A DNA stretch of 64,000 nucleotides from Lampris incognitus (GCF_029633865.1 NC_079219.1:12149420-12213419); one strand, 5' to 3'; positions 42,493-54,600 are shown, counted from the first letter of the stretch. The notes: generated by a model not told the origin, from the letters alone. Program-made: numbers and translations.

Positions 42493-43037
42493 ATGTCAAG
42501 ACGCAGCCAAGGTGAGCAGTGTGTCCATTTTGGGAACCTCAGAATTGCATCTCTGCTGTTCGCAGATAATGTGGTCTTGTTGGCGTCATCAGAAAGCGAC
42601 CTCCAGCGTGCACTGGGGTGGTTTGCAGCTGAGTGTGAAATGGCCGGGATGAGAATCAGCACCTCCAAGTCTGAAGCCATGGTTCTCTACCGGGAAATGG
42701 TGGATTGCTCCTTCTGGGTTGGTGATGAGTTGTTGCCTCAAGTGAAGGAGTTCAAGTATCTCGGGTCTTGTTCACAAATGAGGGTAGGATGGAGCGGGAG
42801 ATTGACGGTGCAGCATCAGCGGTAATGTGGACGTTGGTGAAGAGGGAGCTGAGCCGGAAGGCAAAGCTCTCGATTTACCAGTCAATCTCCGCTCCAACCC
42901 TCACCTATGGCCATGAGCTTTGGGTAGTGACCGAAAGGGTGAGATCAGATCAAATCAATTTTATTTGTATAGGCCAATATCACAAATTACAAATTTGCCT
43001 CTGTGGGCTTAACAGCAACACAACATCCTGTCCTTAG
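42493..43037 (+). pseudogene. Rex3 RT fragment
   Basis: The frame 42493-42825 reads SRRSQGEQCVHFGNLRIASL, then LFADNVVLLASSESDLQRAL. The catalytic FADD box is changed to FADN. VKEFKYLGS follows. A frame shift at about 42770 moves to MEREIDGAASAVMWTLVKRE and PTLTYGHELWVVTERVR, where the nested L2 sequence begins. Not functional. Confidence 0.88.
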
Positions 43038-44100
43038 ACCCTCTCATCGGATAAGGAACAACTCCCTAAAAAAAACCTTTAACAGGGGGAAAAAATAGGA
43101 AGAAACCTCAGTGAGAGCAACAGAGAAGGGATCTCTCTCCCAAGACGGACAGCGTGCAGTAGATGTTGTGTTTACGCAATTTACACAACGCAACAATGAA
43201 CGAGGATAAGAGAATTATAATGGGCTTATAAAATTTATGAAGAATATGATGCACAGGATGCCAAGCAGTGTCCAGACGCCATTGGAACAGTCCAGGACCC
43301 GAGCCACGCGACCAGCAGCATCATGTAAAAAAAAAATTATATGGATTTATAAAAATAAAATGTGATGAGGGGAATGCCAGGCAGCGTCCAAGTGGCGACC
43401 ACCGTCACCACGGAGACCTGGCAGGAGAACCGACTGCACGTGCGCACAAGGGAGACTCACGTGACACCTTTCACACACAGAAAAAGAGAAAGGAGAGGAC
43501 ATCATTCAGAGAGAGAGAAAAGACGTGTGAGAGAAGAGAACAGTTTGCAGTAGTCATTAGTCATAATCAAATAAGTCATCAACTAGTCATAATCTATACT
43601 CTATAATCTCGTCGGCAGAACAGTGGTTGGTAAATTCATCGAGACAGAAAACCAACCCGCCATGCAGTACAGATTGCAAATTGCTCAACTTAAAGGCAAC
43701 TAATTGAAAGCTAAGGCAAATAGATGAGTTTTAAGTTTGGATTTAAAGGACTCAACAGACTCTGATTGTCTGATGGCAGCAGGCAGGTTATCCCACAAGA
43801 ACGGAGCCCGATAGGGAAAAGGCCCTGCCACCACCTGACTTCTTTTTAACTTTGGGTATGCACAGGAGCCATGTATTTTGAGAGTGGAGAGCTCGAGATT
43901 TAGGATTTAGGATGTTATAAGTCAGCAGAAGCACCTTGAAGTCGGATCTAACATGAATAGAAAGCCAGTGGAGGGAGGCAAGAATTGGTGTAATATGGTC
44001 AAATTTCCTAGCTTTAGTTAAGATTCTAGCAGCAGCATTCTGAACCATCTGAAGACTTTTAGTACTAGCGTGTGGCAGACCTGAAAATTACAGTAGAGAG
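42943..44100 (-). mobile_element. L2-type LINE 3' end inserted in Rex3
   Basis: Read on the reverse strand, the sequence starts in the RT C-terminus (MVQNAAARILTKARKFDHIT, LASLHWLSIHVRSDFKVLL) at about 44048. It passes a long 3' UTR and ends with the 'gatattggcctatacaaat' tail near 42945. A longer copy of this UTR is at 57833-58727 on the + strand. It is 5' truncated. Confidence 0.85.
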
Positions 44101-44465
44101 CGGAGATACAAGCGGCTGAAATGAGTTTCCTCCGTAGGGTGTCTGGGCTCAACCTTAGAGATAAGGTGAGGAGTTCGGAGCAGAGCCGCTGCTCCTTCGC
44201 GTCGAGGTGGTTGGGGCATCTGATTAGGATGCCTCCTGGGCACCTTCCTTTGGAGGTTTTCCGGGCACGTCCAACTGGGGGGAGACACCGGGGTATAGAC
44301 CCAGAACTCGCTGGAGGGACTACATGTCCAATCAGGCCCGAGAACGTCTTGGGCTCCCCCAGGAGGAGCTGGAAGGGGTTGCTGGGGAGAGGGACGCCTG
44401 GAGTGCCCTACTTAGCTTGCTGCCACCGGGACCCTACCCCGGGGAAGCGGCTGATGATGAGATGA

Positions 44466-45061
44466 GAAGACACGCTTGGACTCCTTCCTTTGAAATGTTT
44501 TGTAATTTTCTTGTCTTTTGCAAGGAAATGACAACATGTCATATTTCTTGTATGTGCAAAGTGAATTTTGGACAAGTAGAACTTAAATTAGCAATTTAAG
44601 TGGTTGAAAAATGGGATGGCAGTCAGGTATTGACAATGATTATCTAAAAGAACCAACACAACTGGACATTTTAGTTTCAATATTTAAAAAGAAAAACATC
44701 ATAAATTTGGGTTTTAATGGGGGGGGGTAGTTTCTAGCTATCTTTTGAGATGTCTCGTGGAAGACGTTTTAAGAAATTCCAAGTGATACTCATATTTAAA
44801 AAGTTTATTATAAAGAAAAAATATTCCTTGTAAAAAACATTTTGTATTCTGAACAAGTCACATTCAAAACACCTGAGTTTTATCTTAATTTGCATTGTAT
44901 ACACCGGTTAAAAAAAAAAAAAAAAACCCCAAAAAAACCAGCAGGCGTTCTGACACGCTGGTAATCCAGGACTTTCTGCTTCTTCAGTAAAAGTAAAGTA
45001 AGACTTCCCAGTGTCCCGTAGCATCATCCCTCTATTTGATGTCTTCAGTCTTCGTGGTTTA
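44466..45061. other. HCST downstream region
   Basis: No coding is recognised. On the reverse strand AATAAA at 44804-44809 could be the HCST poly(A) signal. A poly(A)/poly(C) tract lies near 44909-44938. Confidence 0.45.
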
Positions 45062-46090
45062 TCAAATCTTGCAGTTTGCCCTAACGTTCATGTACACTGC
45101 ATTCGCTGTGGGGAGGGAAAAGAGAGAGGGGAAAAGTAGCTATTGTTATTTGACAAAACAAACAAACAAGCAAACAAACAACCAACCAAGCAAACATACT
45201 AACTCGTGGGTTAAAATCCAAAGGTATCTTATACGTTGTTCCTTTTGAACATCTCTGTGCGTGTTGGTGGCACAGTGGTGGCAGTGATACGGGAACTATG
45301 AAATGTGAGGAAACGCAGTGAACCTCTGGTATGACATGTCTCAGGGAAGGTGAGAGGCAGAAAACTCAAATCTAACAGCAGGCGTCCAAAAGCAGATGTT
45401 CACGTGCAGGCGTCGAACTCTTAGCTCGGCCCACACTGTCCAATATCTGCACCTCCTTACCGTTATCTTTCCTCCAACGCCGACGGCTGGCACATACGTA
45501 GGTGACAATGACAGTGACAATAGTCAACACCACATCTGCAGTGATGACACCAGCCATGGTCCCTGGCTCAATTCTGTAGCAATGTGAATTTTCTGCTAAC
45601 ACAAGAGGTGCACAGAAAACACAAATGAGTGCAGTGTAATGCACGAGGTGTGAACTGACAGAGGACTGGAAATTACCACCCATCGTGTTTCTCTTTGTTT
45701 CAGTTTTGTATGTGCATCTTTTTTGCATAATAGCAGTAACACCTTGCTTTGCAGTGTATGTTCATAGCTGACCAAACATACCTCTTTCTGCCATGGCAAA
45801 GCCTAAGGAGAGAAAAACAGTTAAGAAAGCTGTTAGTATTCAACCATTTCGGCGAGGTAGTCAGCTTGTGGTTTAATGCAACACCCCAAAGGGAGCTGTA
45901 GCAAAGTTTCCAGCCTGGGGAGCATCGTGGTTTTATCTTCCTGTGTGAGACCACCGTAGTCAATGTTTATGTGCATGGGTAGGAGGGTGAGAGTGACAAA
46001 CGGAGACATAGAGACAAAGGATAAGGTCATGAAATCATACTCACTGTGCAGGGAAAGGAGCAGAGCCACATAAAATATGTTGTCTGCCAT
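45062..46090 (-). CDS. hcst: DAP10/HCST transmembrane signalling adaptor, 4 exons
   Basis: The exons in transcript order are 46090-46045, 45802-45782, 45592-45461 and 45105-45062. They give 243 nt and 80 residues, with all introns phase 1. Exon 1 is the signal peptide (MADNIFYVALLLSLH), with ATG in the favourable context gaccATGg. Exon 2 is a 21-nt micro-exon. Exon 3 carries a short ectodomain with one Cys (ENSHCYRIEPGT), then the membrane segment AGVITADVVLTIVTVIVTYV, with the buried Asp that pairs with a basic residue of activating receptors. A basic stop-transfer (CASRRRWRK) follows. Exon 4 encodes VYMNVRANCKI, the cytoplasmic Tyr motif that recruits PI3K/Grb2 in DAP10. Human DAP10 is 93 residues with YINM. 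Expected in lymphoid and myeloid cells at the plasma membrane. Confidence 0.92.
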
Positions 46091-46794
46091 GGTCTGTGAT
46101 GGCAACCTTGGAAGCGTGTCGTCTGAAAGTGGGCATTGGATTAAAACTTGCCTTATGATACATGCTTTAAAAATCGTACAGTAGTTGGATATCAACTCCA
46201 ACAATGAAACATAATAATAATAATAAAAAAAATCCACTTTAACCATTTCATGTTCTGGTGATTTCCTTTAATTGAGATAACTGTCTTAGGTTTGTGAGCA
46301 TTTTTTTATACCTTCATCCACAATACCAAACAATGTTCACTTATATTGGTATGAATCACGTGCTGCAGCGTGGGCATTTGAGGGGGGAAAAAATCTGAAA
46401 AGCAACACAGCTCTAATAAACAAAGCAAAAACGTTCAGAAAAAAACCTTCTTCAATCATCCAAATAGATTAATAATCAGATACTTCCAAGTGAGTTAAAT
46501 CATTTCACTGGGATGTATGGCTTCATTCCGTCGATAGGTTTGTGATGTAAAGTGAATCGAAACTACATACACAGCCTTTAAGATGTGACTTGGCACTTCT
46601 TCTTCTTTTTTTCTGTCGTTCTAAGGTTCAGAGGCAAGATTGTTGCGAAAGAGAATCGGCGCGAGTTCAAATCACCTTACCTGATCGATGGTCGGTTATG
46701 TCTTCGGTGATCTGTGCGTGGCTGACTTAATGGTTTTCCACTTTGCAGCACCGAGTGACATCACTCTGCCTTCACTCGCTTCTAGTGAAGTGAG
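46091..46794. other. HCST upstream region
   Basis: This interval should contain the HCST promoter and 5' UTR. I see an AT-rich tract (taataataataat at 46211) and no TATA box with confidence. A short inverted pair, cttcactcgcttctagtgaa, near 46770 directly precedes the RTE copy. Confidence 0.4.
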
Positions 46795-48205
46795 TGAAGG
46801 CAGAACAGAAGATCAAATGGTGGAAGTTGAAGAAGGGAGACTGTTGTGTTGCATTCAGGCAGGAGTTAAGACAGGCACTGGGTGGTAGTGAAGAGTTGCT
46901 GTATGGCTGGGCAAGCACTGCAGAAATAGTGAAGGAGACAGCTAGGAAGCTACTTGGTGTGTCATCAGGACAGAGGAAGGAAGACAAGGAGACTTGGTGG
47001 TGGAATAAGGAAGTAGAGCAAAGTATACAGAGGTAGAAGTTGGCAAAGAAGAAGTGGGATAGTCAGAGAGATGAAGAAAGTAGACAGGAGTACAAGGAGA
47101 TGCAGTGTAAAGTGAAGAGAGGGGTGGCAAAGGAAAAGGTGTATGGTGAGTTGTATGACAGGTTAGACACTAAGGAAGGAGAAAAGGGCTTGTACCGATT
47201 GACTATACAGAGGGACTGAGCTGGGAAGGAAGTGCAGCAAGTTAGGGTGATCAAGGATAGAGATGGAACTGGAAATGTGCTGACAAGAGAGGAGAGTGTG
47301 CTGAGAAGGTGGAAGTAATACTTTGAGGGGCTGATGAATGAAGAAAATGAGAGAGAAGGTTGGATGATGTGGAGGTGGTGAATCAGGAAGTGCAGTGGAT
47401 TAGCAAGGAGGAAGTGAGGGCAGCTATGAAGAGGATGAAGAGTGGAAAGGCAGTCGGTCCTGATGACATACCTGTGGAGGCATGGAGATGTTTAGGAGAG
47501 ATGGCAGTGGGGTTTTTAACTAGATTGTTTAACACAATCCTGGAAAGTGAGAGGATGCCTGAGGAGTGGAGAAGAAGCATACTGGTACCGATTTTCAAGA
47601 ACAAGGGCGATGTGCAGAACTGTAGCAACTACAGAGGTATAAAGTTGATCAGCCACAGCATGAAGATATGGGAAAGAGTAATAGAAGCTAGGTTAAGAGG
47701 AGGAGAGGTGATGATCAGCGAGCAGCAGTATGGTTTCATGCCAGGAAAGAGCACCACAGATGTGATGTTCGCGTTGAGAATGTTGATCGAGAAGTGTAGA
47801 GAAGGCCAGAAAAAGTTACTTTGTGCCTTTGTGGATTTAGAGAAAGCATATGACAGAGTGCCGAGAGAGGAGGTGTGGTATTGTATGAGGAAGTCAGGAG
47901 TTGCAGAGAAGTATGTAGGAGTGGTGCAGGATATGTATGAGGGAAGTGTGACAGTGGTGAGGTGTGCGGTTGGAATGACAGATGGGTTCAAGGTGGAGGT
48001 GGGATTACATCAAGGATCGGCTCTTAGCCCTTTCTTGTTTGCAATGGTGATGGACAGGTTGACGGACGAGATCAGGCAGGAGTCTCCATGGACGATGATG
48101 TTTGCGGATGACATTGTGATCTGTAGCGAGAGTAGGGTGCAGGTTGAGGAGAGCCTGGAGAGGTGGAGGTATGCACTGGAGAGAAGAGGAATGAAAGTCA
48201 CCGTC
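46795..48205 (+). mobile_element. RTE-type LINE, internal fragment
   Basis: Matches the intact RTE at 26900-30049 from the post-endonuclease region (KIKWWKLKKGDCCVAFRQEL) to the codons just after the RT catalytic loop (RRGMKV). It is truncated at both ends; the 3' side is replaced by an L2 LINE at about 48205. Stops and shifts occur up to about 47350. Confidence 0.9.
47360..48205 (+). pseudogene. RTE RT fragment
   Basis: The open segment covers RT motifs SGKAVGPDDIPVEAW, FVDLEKAYDRV, GLHQGSALSPFLF and FADDIVICS, all conserved. After RRGMKV the frame enters the L2 insertion and soon ends. There is no endonuclease and no C-terminus, so it is inactive. Confidence 0.88.
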
Positions 48206-48783
48206 TGCAGTTGGTACAAAACGCTGCTGCTCGGCTCGTTGCCGGGACAAGGAGGCATGACCGTATCACTCCTGTGCTTGCCTCCCTACACTGGCTCCCT
48301 GTTATATTTCGAAGTGATTTAAAAATTTTACTGCTCGCTTTTAAGGCTTTAAATGGTATTGCTTCTTTATACATTTGTGATTTATTGACTTGGTATGTCC
48401 CCCCTTGACCATTAAGGTCTGCAGATGGAGCCCTGCTGGTTATTCCCAGGTCTCGGTTGGTTACAAAGGGTGATCGGGCTTTTGCTGTTAGAGCCCCCAC
48501 ACTATGGACCCCTCTTCCTGCTGAGCAAAGACGAACTAAGTCTCTAGCTTCTTTTAAATCTCGTCTTAAAACGTTTCTTTTTACGAAAGCTTTTACAAAT
48601 GTTTGATGTTTGTTTTCATTTTTACTCTTATTTGATCTTACTCTTATTCCTGCCTTGTCTGGTTTATTTTTCCTGTTTTGTTTTTTTTGTTTGTTTTTTT
48701 TTGAAGCACTTTATAACATTGTTTTAGAAAGTTGCTATATAAATTTATTATTATTATTATTATTATCATCATTATTATTATTG
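48206..48783 (+). mobile_element. L2-type LINE 3' end with (ATT)n tail
   Basis: Encodes the RT C-terminus (LQLVQNAAARLVAGTRRHDR, ASLHWLPVIFRSDLKILLLA, SRLVTKGDRAFAVRAPTLW) with one shift near 48400. It then has a short UTR ending in ttgctatataaatttatt and an (ATT)n tail. It joins the RTE copy directly at about 48205. Confidence 0.85.
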
Positions 48784-50330
48784 TAGTAGTAGCACCGGGT
48801 GACATCAGCCTCTTTCCCTCCCTCTGCCCTGAAAGTGTTTGCGAAGAGCTGCACGTTTGTACACATATACGATTTTTTTTTTAAATAGATGCAAGATATA
48901 TTCATTAATCACGCAAAAGATTGACCTCAATGCAAATGCGTCCTCGCTTGTCCAAATTCTGCCAACACGGTTGGAGACACCTTGCAGACGCAGGTGTATC
49001 TATCTGCTGCTTATGCATACTCCTGCCCCGCCTTTCTACCAGTTACAAGCCTTATCTCAGCTCGAAAAACTGTAGTCAAAGTGGCAGTGTGTTGAATGTC
49101 CTCCATGTGCATGATTTAGCCAAAAAAACCTCAAGACACTACCGCCCCCTAGTGGCGAGAAACCCGTATTTTAAGAAAAATAACATTTCGTGCTGCATTC
49201 TTTGTCCTTCTCGGCAGATGTCACCCGAGATATCTAAATAAATTAATAAAACAGGAAACACTAGTTAAGTTTAGTTAGTTACTTATTAACCAAAAAGTTT
49301 ATGCCTTTATATATAAACTTCTTTGAGCTCTACTGCTGTAAAAACAAAAACAAAAACCAAAACAAACACAAACAAAAAAAACGAAACCCACCATCCACCA
49401 ACTCCATTTTTACTGCCCAGGAAAAACAACTCCCAATTAGCCTAAATAGGCGCTCAGCAATTTAAAGGGACCTTTCCGTTTTTGCATACTTTTGTTTTCC
49501 TTTATAAAGTTGTCATTTTTACAGTACCATCAAGTGTTACACATCCCCAGAGTTGGCACAACCGTAGCTAATTGTATATGTTGCTCAATAAAGACTCCTA
49601 TACACTATATTAGGGTGTATTAGCCCATAAAAAAAGGAACTTGAATTTTTACTTTTTATTCAAAATTGCACTGCAAACCACAATATTTGGGGGAAATCAG
49701 CATAGAAAATTGCACACATTTCTTTGGATTGTGCTCCATGTGTTCTGAAGCTTTTAGCTTCTTCTGTTTATGAGTTATGCCCATCCTTTGAGGCAGTGTC
49801 CATGTTTGTTTTTTTTTTTTTTTTTTGCTTTTGTGTTTTGTTTTGTCAGAAACTGTCATGCCTTGCACCAGAAAAAAAAAAACCCCAAAACAAACAATAA
49901 CTCTGCAATCTAAAAATCCCCATTTTCCCTGCTCCATAGCCTTCATAATCCATCACAATTTGGATAATTTCACAATAGCTTTACTTTCTTTTCCACGTAA
50001 GGATCAATCCCATCACCAACATTCCTCTCGTTGCCAGAATAACACAACTCGGACATCGAGTCGTCACAATTTTCCTCAGCATCTCCGCCTTGCAAAACCA
50101 GCTCCAAAGCCTCCTTTGTATTATTTGTATCCTTTTCTGTCATTAACAAAGTTGTTGTTGTTTCTTCTTCTTCTTCTCCTCCTCCTCCTCCTCCTCCTCG
50201 ATTTACTGGCGGATCGCAAACAACTTTAGGGTGCATACCGCCACCCACTGTACAAGAGTGTGTAACATTGTGTCATTTAACCTATTTCAATTCTACCCAC
50301 CAACCTTGTGTCACTTAAGAATGTAAAGTG
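48784..50330. other. Intergenic, simple repeats only
   Basis: No gene is supported. Visible items are CAAA-rich tracts near 49350, a poly(T) run near 49810, an A/C run near 49872 and a CTT/CTC triplet tract at 50163-50200. The short open frames here arise from these simple repeats. Confidence 0.55.
50163..50200. repeat. (TTC)n/(TCC)n triplet repeat
   Basis: Three to four TTC units followed by about eight TCC units. Confidence 0.9.
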
Positions 50331-50559
50331 CCTTCCTGGTGACTCTTATCCCCTCTCCCTCTCCTTCTGCTCCCAGTATCCCCATCAGATCCCACCCCCT
50401 TCCCGTCTCGCGGACTTTATCGTGGAGCCTTTTCCTTTCCACTCCATGCATGGTACAATGCAGTACGATATGTTAGTTTTCTTCAACTCCACAGTTCCCA
50501 CACTTGTGGCTCTTCCTTTTCCCCATTACAAAAAAAGTGCCATTTAATCATGTGTGATT

Positions 50560-51100
50560 TAATCTGAGTGTTGTTATGATGATTTCCTCTCGTCTGTTCC
50601 TTGTAGTTCTTTGTTATGACCAGCTTTTGCATTTAGTGATACTCCCTTCCTTTTTGGTCTTCCTCCCACCTTTTCTACCATATCTCCATTCCTTTCTTCT
50701 TAATCGCTGCTTTCCTTCTTTTTCAAGTGGAAATGGTACCGTTGTTTCCTTTTGCAATGCCTTTTTTGCTAGTTTATCGGCACCCTCGTTGCCTTTCTGC
50801 CCCTCATGTGCTGGTACCCAACACAACTGTTCGTCTATGAAGTCTTGGCAAACTATGGTAAAGTTCAATGAGTAAATCTTATCTTGGCAGTTTTTGCTGA
50901 CTGTATGCTTTCCAAGACGGCTATTGAGTCAATGCATACCACCACCCTATCAGGTCTGACCCCTTCACCCCACTGTAACCCAATAATGCCTGCCATTATT
51001 TCTGCTGTATATACTGATAACTGGTTGGAAAGTCTTTTGGAAATACATGTTTTAAACTCAGGGATACATACGCCGATTCCCACACACTCCCGTTTGTTCT
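50560..51100 (-). mobile_element. I-clade (Nimb-like) LINE RNase H fragment
   Basis: The reverse strand encodes an RNase H domain as found at the C-terminus of I-group LINEs. IGVCIPEFKTCISKRLSNQL and SVYTAEIMAGIIGLQW (motif with Glu) are followed by VVVCIDSIAVLESIQ (Asp), then LCWVPAHEGQKGNEGADKLA. One frame shift occurs near 50868. The rest of the element is missing or unrecognisable. Confidence 0.78.
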
Positions 51101-51104
51101 TGGC

Positions 51105-51795
51105 TCATGGATTTAGCTTTCTTGGTTGATATCACACAGGCACTTAACCCCCTTACTTTAAAACTGCAGGGGCCAGACCAACTTGTCACTGTAGCATTGG
51201 ATAGTGGGAAAGCCTTCTCTGTGAAACTCAGTTTATGGAAAACACAGCTCACAGAGAAGAGAGTTGTCCACTTCTCAACATGCCAGTCAATTATTGATGA
51301 TGGTGCCAGAGTCAATGCTAATGAGTAGGTGACTGCTATTGACAATCTGCAGCAGGAGTTTGAGCATCGTTTTTCTGATTTTAAGACGCTCGGCAGCGCT
51401 TTCCAGTTATTTGCAGACCACTTCTCCCTTGACGTGGGCAGTGCTCCCAAGCACATTTCCAATGGAGCTCGCAGACTTGCAGTGCAACACTGAGCTCAAG
51501 GCACAGTTAGAGGCACAAGGAAAGCAAGGACATGCTTGGACAGTTTCTCAGAGAGCTTCCCAAAACATTCCCATAATTGTCCAAACTGTTCAGGCAGGTT
51601 ATGTGTTTTTTCAGCAGCACTTATCGGTGTGAGGAACTGTTCTCAACTGTGAACTTTAATAAACCAAATCATAGGTCCGGACTGAACCATGAACATCTCC
51701 AGGCTGTCCTCAGGGTGTCTACTGCCCAGTCCCTGAAAGCAAATGTGCCTCACCTGTGTCAGCAGATGAAGTGCCAGGTTTCTGGCAAGAAGTAG
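51105..51795 (+). pseudogene. hAT transposase C-terminal remnant (GTF2IRD2/ZBED-like)
   Basis: The text AFLVDITQALNPLTLKLQGP, then VKLSLWKTQL and, after shifts, LQQEFEHRFSDFKTLGSAFQ followed by LELADLQCNTELK, matches the central part of GTF2IRD2/ZBED-type hAT proteins. A dimerisation-like part (SYVCEELFSTVNFNKPNHRSG in mixed frames) follows near 51610-51700. At least three frame breaks are present. It belongs to a different lineage from the hAT copies at 1-2731 and 4173-7126. Confidence 0.75.
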
Positions 51796-52198
51796 GCTAA
51801 ATATGTAGGCCAGGCTACACTATGTACATAGTTACCTATTCATGTGAAAACTCTGAAAAAATGTGAAATAATGATAAAAAATTATGTGAAGGTTATACAG
51901 TTGAACAGCATTTTCTTCATCCTTATTGCTGTCAAGTGGCCCCCAGATAATTTTAGTTTGAGATCCCTGCTATATTCTCTAACACAAATGCCACATTTCG
52001 TCCCCTTATCCATATGGCCCCATTGTCTGTCTGCAGCGCTGATTTGAACCATCTAATCTCATACCTTGTCCATCGTTAAGGCGCATCAGTGATCTTTTAT
52101 CCAACATTTCTTCCTTTATATTCCAATTACTGTGTGTAACTGTTACCCCGTAAGCTGCTGTGTGCATTAAAACCCCCCTACCATATTTTCTTTCTATA

Positions 52199-53290
52199 TA
52201 TCTACTACTACTACTTTCGGCTGCTCCCATTAGGGGTCACCCCAGTGGATCATCCGTTTCCATCTCTTCCTGTCCTCTGCAACTTCCTCTGTCACACCAG
52301 CCACCTGAATGTCCTCTCTTACCACATCCATAAACCTCCTCTTTGGCCTTGGCCTTCATCTTTTCCTCTTGCCTGGCAGCTCCATATTCAGCATCCTTCT
52401 CCCAATATACCCAGCATCTCTCCTCCACACATGTCCAAGCCATCTCAATCTCGCCTCTCTTGCTTTGTCTCCAAACCATCCAACCTGAGCGGTCCCTCTA
52501 ATATACTCGTTCCTAATCCTGTCCTTCTTCGTCACTCCCAATGAAAATCTTAGCATCTTCAACTCTGCCACCTCCAGCTCTGCCTCCTGTCTTTTCTTCA
52601 GTGCCACTGTCTCCAAATCATATAACATAGCTGGTCTCACAACCATTTTGTAAACCTTCCCTTCAACTCTTGCTGGTACCCTTCTGTCACAAATCACTCC
52701 TGACACTCTTCCCCACCCACTCCACCCTGCCTGCACTCTCTTCTTCACCTCTCTTCTGCACTCCCCATTACTTTGAACAGCTGACCCCAAGTTTTTAAAC
52801 TCATACGCCTTCGTCACCTCTACTCCTTGCATCCTCACCATTCCACTGTCCTCCCTCTCATTCACACATATGTATTCTATCTTGCTCCTTCTGACTTTCA
52901 TTCCTCTTCTCTCCAGTGCATACCTCCACCTCTCCAGGCTCTCCTCAACCTGCACCCTCCTCTCGCTACAGATCACAATGTCATCCGCAAACTTCATAGT
53001 CCATGGAGACTCCTGCCTGATCTCGTCCATCAACCTGTCCATCACCACTGCAAACAAGGGCTCAGAGCCGATCCTTGATGTAATCCCACCTCCACCTTGA
53101 ACCCATCTGTCATTCCAACCACACACCTCACCACTGTCACACTTCCCTCATACATATCCTGCACCACTCCTACATACTTCTCTGCAACTCCCATCTTCCT
53201 CATACAATACCACACCTCCTCTCTCAGCACCCTGTCATATGCGTTCTCTAAAGACACCATGCAGCTCCTTCTGGCCTTCTCTACACTTCT
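52199..53290 (-). mobile_element. RTE-type LINE, 3' fragment
   Basis: Reverse-strand copy of the RTE family. It carries LENAYDRV (motif A), GLHQGSALSP with a small deletion, FADDIVICS (motif C) and the C-terminus to GKRKR, with frame breaks near 53060 and 52350. The 3' end cggctgctcccattaggggt (reverse) and (TAG)n tail are at 52199-52235. Confidence 0.9.
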
Positions 53291-53299
53291 GTCCATCCA

Positions 53300-54600
53300 A
53301 GTGGATAAGACAAGTCAGCGCCATGTTTAACTTTAAAATCAAACTGGTTGTGCTGTTAATAAACTCATTTAATCTATCCAGCTGGATTCTTTCTATGATT
53401 TTTGAAAATAAAGCCGTCACCATAACTCAGCAATGTTGTGTGTTCCAGAGATTATATCTACAGTGCATGGTAGAGATGTTTAATAGTTGCTTCATTCCAA
53501 AAATCAATAACATCTCTCCTTAGCAGCTTCTTAGCCATGGAACCAGCCCCCATGGCTTGCTCATATTTACAAGTGAAGCAAATGGCATACTTGTATCTTG
53601 CATTAGGAAGCTCTTGTACTCCAGCACAGGCCTGGGTCTGCCTGCCATAGCCCATGATTTAAAGGCTTTGCGGCTTCAGAATGATACTCAGCTACATACT
53701 TGTCCCATCCCGGCCTGATTTTATGTGTCTTATTTTTATGCTTGTATATTGGAATATTGGGAGAAGGATGCTGAATATGGAGCTGCCGGGGAAGAGGAAA
53801 AGAGGGAGGCCAAAGAGGAGGTTTATGGATGTGGTGAGGGAGGACAGAGGAAGATGCAGAGGACAGGAAGAAATGGAAACGAATGAGCCGCTGTGGCGAC
53901 GCCTAACGGGAGCAGCCGAAAGTAGTAGTGGTATTTTTATGCTTGTAGTAGGGCTTATTGCCTCCATATAGAGCACTTGCTATATCATTATACGTGGAGC
54001 AGAGATCGCTCCTATGCTTCACATACTTAGGATTAACGTCACTACAAATTGCATCACTAAGTAGACGGATATTTATCTGTATGATTTGTCTGTATAAGCG
54101 TAATAGCCTAAGATGTCCTCTTTTGTGAGGGTTGACAAGTCCAGTTTTTATGTGTTGACACTATTTCCATCTCTAGATAGTACAGGCAGATGTTCAACAT
54201 GTATTGACAAAGCACAAGGCATATGATCAGCCATTGCTGCCCCATACAGAATACTCATACACCCCAATGAAGCATGTGCATCAGCTGCACTAATACAATA
54301 GTCCAGCCATGACAAAGTGCGCTTGGCTTCACTAGTGGATGTATAACTACCTGCAGGCAAAAGCACTTTACTTGACAATATGGAATTATTACTGAGCCAT
54401 GTGACTGGCAAATAATGAGCTCCTGCCTGAGAGATCCGCATTCATATCCCCAGTGACATATACACTGGAGGAAGTATTATCTTGAATAAAGGAACTGATG
54501 AAGGCAAGCCTATTTAGATAGTCATCCTCATTCTGATGGCATTCATACGGTGTATACATTACTCTGTCCCAATGCATGCTTAATTGACAAATCAAAAATC
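53300..54600 (-). mobile_element. Non-LTR LINE endonuclease region, split by RTE fragment
   Basis: On the reverse strand an endonuclease reads MYTPYECHQNEDDYLNRLAF, then VTGDMNADLSG (catalytic Asp/Asn) near 54450. SWLDYCISAADAHASLG follows near 54300. Linker text continues near 53655-53460 (ARYKYAICFTCKYEQAM, AKKLLRRDVIDFWNEA). An RTE 3' fragment (53745-53937) interrupts it. The clade is not certain. Confidence 0.7.
53745..53937 (+). mobile_element. RTE 3' end fragment
   Basis: About 190 bases identical in layout to the last 200 bases of the intact RTE (IGRRMLNMELPGKRKRGRPK), ending with gggagcagccgaaagtagta. It has a 15-base internal deletion. Confidence 0.88.

Larger units (their letters stand above)
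42285..44465 (+). mobile_element. Rex3 (RTE-clade) LINE, interrupted
   Basis: RT text of the common fish LINE Rex3 runs from about 42400 (motif B around LSPILFVIFMDR) to 42945 and resumes at 44100-44465 (SFLRRVSGLNLRDKVRSSEQ, HLIRMPPGHLPLEVFRARP). An L2-type 3' end (42943-44100) splits the two halves at the codons after VVTERVRS. It is 5' truncated, like most Rex3 copies. Confidence 0.88.

Noticed and set aside
49970-50248. Glycine/glutamate-rich reverse-strand protein
   Set aside because: It arises from the TTC/TCC triplet tract; no other coding signal.
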